Below, in pieces: positions 14,091 through 15,656 of a stretch of DNA of 15,656 nt. The notes under the pieces were generated by a model, which was given only the letters and a program-made list of their open reading frames with translations, searched no databases and had not been told where the DNA came from. Source of the stretch: an uncultured Mycoplasmatota bacterium (GTDB lineage Bacteria; Bacillota_I; Bacilli_A; RF39; UBA660); the NCBI GenBank assembly GCA_900546245.1, contig URBY01000028.1:1-15656 (forward strand). The letters are read 5' to 3'. Position numbers and translations under genes: made by a program. Within the stretch, counting starts at the first letter, position 1. Each line of letters begins with the position of its first letter.

Positions 14091-14713
14091 TGAAGAAAAA
14101 GGGTGTTGTAATATCATTAATAGTTGTAATTGCTCTATTAATGGCTTTAATTATTGTATCTATGTTTAGCAAAGATTCAAAAAGTGATGATAAAAAAAAT
14201 GATAATAAAACTGAAAATGAAGTACTAGAAAATATTGATCAAAAAATATATTTTGGTGAAATATTAAAATATTTATATTTAGATGATGATAAATATATTT
14301 TATTTTCACAAGATACAAATGGTGGAATAGTTATTAGTTCAAGTGTAGATAGTAATACAGCAAAAATAAATACAGAAAACTATACTACAATGAAAGCAAT
14401 AGGAAGTAAAGTTGATGGTAATAATGTAACTATTGGTATTTTAATGTCAGATGTAAACGAAAATACTAAGGCATATATAATAAATATTGATAAGAAAAGT
14501 TTAAATAAAGAAATAACTAGTAATTCAAGTGTTGCACTTAATAATATAAGTAATTCAATATTACCAGTTAATTTTGATAAAGCTATTAACTTTATCGGTA
14601 TTTATAAAAAAGATAAAAAAGAAAATATCATGTTAGTTAGTGATAGTGAATTTTATCTAGTAAATAATAAAGGAGAAACATCATTATTGGATTTGGGAGA
14701 AAGTGAAAAATAA
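14090..14713 (+). CDS. Membrane-anchored extracytoplasmic protein, unknown function
   Basis: I do not recognise this 207-residue protein. It begins MKKKG, has one hydrophobic helix (about 6-25) acting as an uncleaved anchor or signal, then a low-complexity Asp/Lys/Asn linker (28-48) and a folded region of about 150 residues with alternating strands and short turns. No catalytic motif stands out. Its ATG shares one base with the gatD stop (TAATG), with SD AGAGG upstream, so it is translationally coupled and the last gene of the cell-wall operon. The position suggests an envelope role (inference). The terminator hairpin loop contains its stop codon. Confidence 0.8.
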   Translation: MKKKGVVISLIVVIALLMALIIVSMFSKDSKSDDKKNDNKTENEVLENIDQKIYFGEILKYLYLDDDKYILFSQDTNGGIVISSSVDSNTAKINTENYTTMKAIGSKVDGNNVTIGILMSDVNENTKAYIINIDKKSLNKEITSNSSVALNNISNSILPVNFDKAINFIGIYKKDKKENIMLVSDSEFYLVNNKGETSLLDLGESEK

Positions 14714-14728
14714 CACTTTTTTCTTTTT
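14700..14728 (+). terminator. Rho-independent terminator of the cell-wall operon
   Basis: AAAGTG (14700-14705), an 8-nt loop containing the stop codon and CACTTT (14714-14719) form the stem, followed by the T-rich TTTCTTTTT. Confidence 0.75.
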
Positions 14729-14771
14729 AAAAAATATTTATGGTTGTAATTTTAATGTTCATATAGTAAAA

Positions 14772-14777
14772 TATAAT
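14772..14777 (+). promoter_or_regulatory. Probable -10 of the YebC-family gene
   Basis: TATAAT lies after the operon terminator and 28 nt before ATG 14800, ahead of the SD AAGGAGTG. No clear -35 is present at 16-18 bp and there is no TG extension. Confidence 0.4.
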
Positions 14778-14799
14778 AAGTAAAAAAAGGAGTGTTAAT

Positions 14800-15516
14800 A
14801 TGGGAAGAGCATATGAAGTTAGAAAGGCATCAATTCAAAAAACGGGAGCAGCTAAAGCAAAATTATATTCAAATTTTGCAAAAGAAATTTATTTAGCAGC
14901 TAAACAAGGTGGAACAAGTGTTGATGCAAATGCAAGTTTAAAAAGATTAGTAGAAAAAGCTAAAAAGAGTCAAGTACCAGCAGATATAATTAATAGAGCA
15001 ATTGATAAAGTTAATAATGGTGCTGATGAAAGTTATACATCTTGTAGATATGAAGGATTTGGTCCAGGAGCATCTACTTTAATAGTTGATTGTCTAACAG
15101 ATAATGTAAATAGAACTGTAGGTTTAGTTAGAGCGGCATTTACTAAATGTAAAAGTAAATTAGGTGTAGAAAATTCAGTATCACATTTTTATGAAAATTT
15201 GTCAGTAGTTGGATTTAAAGGTATGAGTGAAGAAGAAGCATTAGATGCTTGTTTAATGGATGATGTAGATATTAAAGATATTGAAACAGATAATGATTTA
15301 ACTATTATTTATGGTGATCCAAAGGATTTACATAAAATAAAAGAAGCTTTAAGAAAAGTAAAAAATGATATAGAATTTGAAATTGATGAAATAAGTATGC
15401 TTCCACTTGATAAAGTAAAATTAGAAGGTGAAGAACTTGAAATGTTTAATAAACTTTTATCAATGCTTGATGATGTAGAAGATGTTCAAGAAGTATACCA
15501 TAATGTAGAACTATAA
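14800..15516 (+). CDS. YebC/PmpR (TACO1) family protein, YeeN-type
   Basis: At 238 residues this has the family length. The N-terminus MGRAYEVRKASIQKTGAAKAK is the YeeN-like form rather than the AGHSKWANIKHRK form of classical YebC. Other family stretches are SNFAKEIYLAAKQGG (24-38), VPADIINRAIDK (58-69), YEGFGPGA (83-90) and DNVNRT (100-105). Members were long annotated as transcriptional regulators; relatives including mitochondrial TACO1 act in translation, helping ribosomes through proline-rich stretches, so a cytosolic translation role is at least as likely. ATG is preceded by the strong SD AAGGAGTG. The gene appears to stand alone, with a -10-like box upstream and its own terminator overlapping the stop codon. 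Confidence 0.95.
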   Translation: MGRAYEVRKASIQKTGAAKAKLYSNFAKEIYLAAKQGGTSVDANASLKRLVEKAKKSQVPADIINRAIDKVNNGADESYTSCRYEGFGPGASTLIVDCLTDNVNRTVGLVRAAFTKCKSKLGVENSVSHFYENLSVVGFKGMSEEEALDACLMDDVDIKDIETDNDLTIIYGDPKDLHKIKEALRKVKNDIEFEIDEISMLPLDKVKLEGEELEMFNKLLSMLDDVEDVQEVYHNVEL

Positions 15517-15531
15517 TTAGTTCTTTTTTTT
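15507..15531 (+). terminator. Rho-independent terminator of the YebC-family gene
   Basis: AGAACTA (15507-15513), a 4-nt loop and TAGTTCT (15518-15524) make a perfect 7-bp stem, followed by a run of T. The stop codon TAA is in the loop. Confidence 0.9.
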
Positions 15532-15600
15532 GTAAAGTAAGTAATAAATTTAAGAAAAGTACTTGCAAGAAAAAATAGAAGATGATAAACTTAAACATAG

Positions 15601-15656
15601 GATAAGGCTAGTCAGAATAAGGCTAGTCAGAATAAGGCTAGTCAGAATAAGGCTAG
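15601..15656. repeat. 15-bp tandem repeat, cut by the window end
   Basis: The unit AATAAGGCTAGTCAG occurs 3.7 times in a row (15601-15615 with one first-base change, 15616-15630, 15631-15645, 15646-15656 partial). It is richer in G/C than the surroundings. On the plus strand one frame reads KASQN repeats but follows a TAG at 15598 and has no start. On the minus strand one frame stays open from the window edge to a stop at 15552-15550, reading SLILT repeats. The array probably continues beyond the window. Confidence 0.9.

Noticed and set aside
15601..15656. CRISPR array
   Set aside because: The units are 15 bp and directly adjacent, with no spacers, so this is a simple tandem repeat.

Overview
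The window is chromosomal DNA from a very AT-rich, wall-forming member of the Bacillota. The AGA-dominated arginine codons, A/T-ending codons, Gram-positive Shine-Dalgarno (SD) sequences, a glmS ribozyme and a MurT-GatD pair all point this way. An uncultured gut Bacilli lineage close to the wall-less Mollicutes is the best guess, but it is an inference. Tryptophan is encoded by TGG. None of the 16 genes called here ends in TGA.

Layout. Positions 1-2127 (minus strand): glmS behind a self-cleaving glmS ribozyme and a good promoter. Positions 2191-3397 (plus): a small membrane-anchored coiled-coil protein overlapping a membrane-anchored polysaccharide deacetylase. Positions 3394-4251 (minus): an unrecognised protein with an HExxH motif, whose stop codon overlaps the deacetylase stop. 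Positions 4361-6251 (plus): typA with its own promoter and terminator. Positions 6268-7640 (plus): a gtrA / glycosyltransferase-2 pair ending in a terminator with the same stem as typA's. Positions 7651-8410 (plus): a zinc-ribbon membrane protein with its own promoter and terminator. Positions 8422-8740: a 30-residue hydrophobic peptide gene facing a strong minus-strand promoter, arranged like a type I toxin-antitoxin locus. Positions 8743-9144 (minus): a small membrane protein, possibly read from a leaderless mRNA. Positions 9183-14728 (plus): a cell-wall operon of lipid flippase, alanine racemase, MurT, GatD and an anchored extracytoplasmic protein. Positions 14772-15531 (plus): a YebC/YeeN-family gene. 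Positions 15601-15656: a 15-bp tandem repeat cut by the window end.

Theme. Much of the window serves the envelope: GlmS makes glucosamine-6-phosphate for UDP-GlcNAc, the deacetylase may modify wall glycans, GtrA and the GT2 protein modify lipid-linked sugars, and the flippase/Alr/MurT/GatD cluster handles peptidoglycan precursors.

The two most notable points are (1) the candidate type I toxin-antitoxin module at about 8.42-8.74 kb, with convergent promoters, direct repeats shared by both RNAs, a flanking 11-bp inverted repeat and an SD-masking hairpin; and (2) a MurT-GatD pair in which the GatD partner appears to have lost its catalytic Cys and His, and MurT the matching Asp segment, while the fold-level motifs and operon position are kept.
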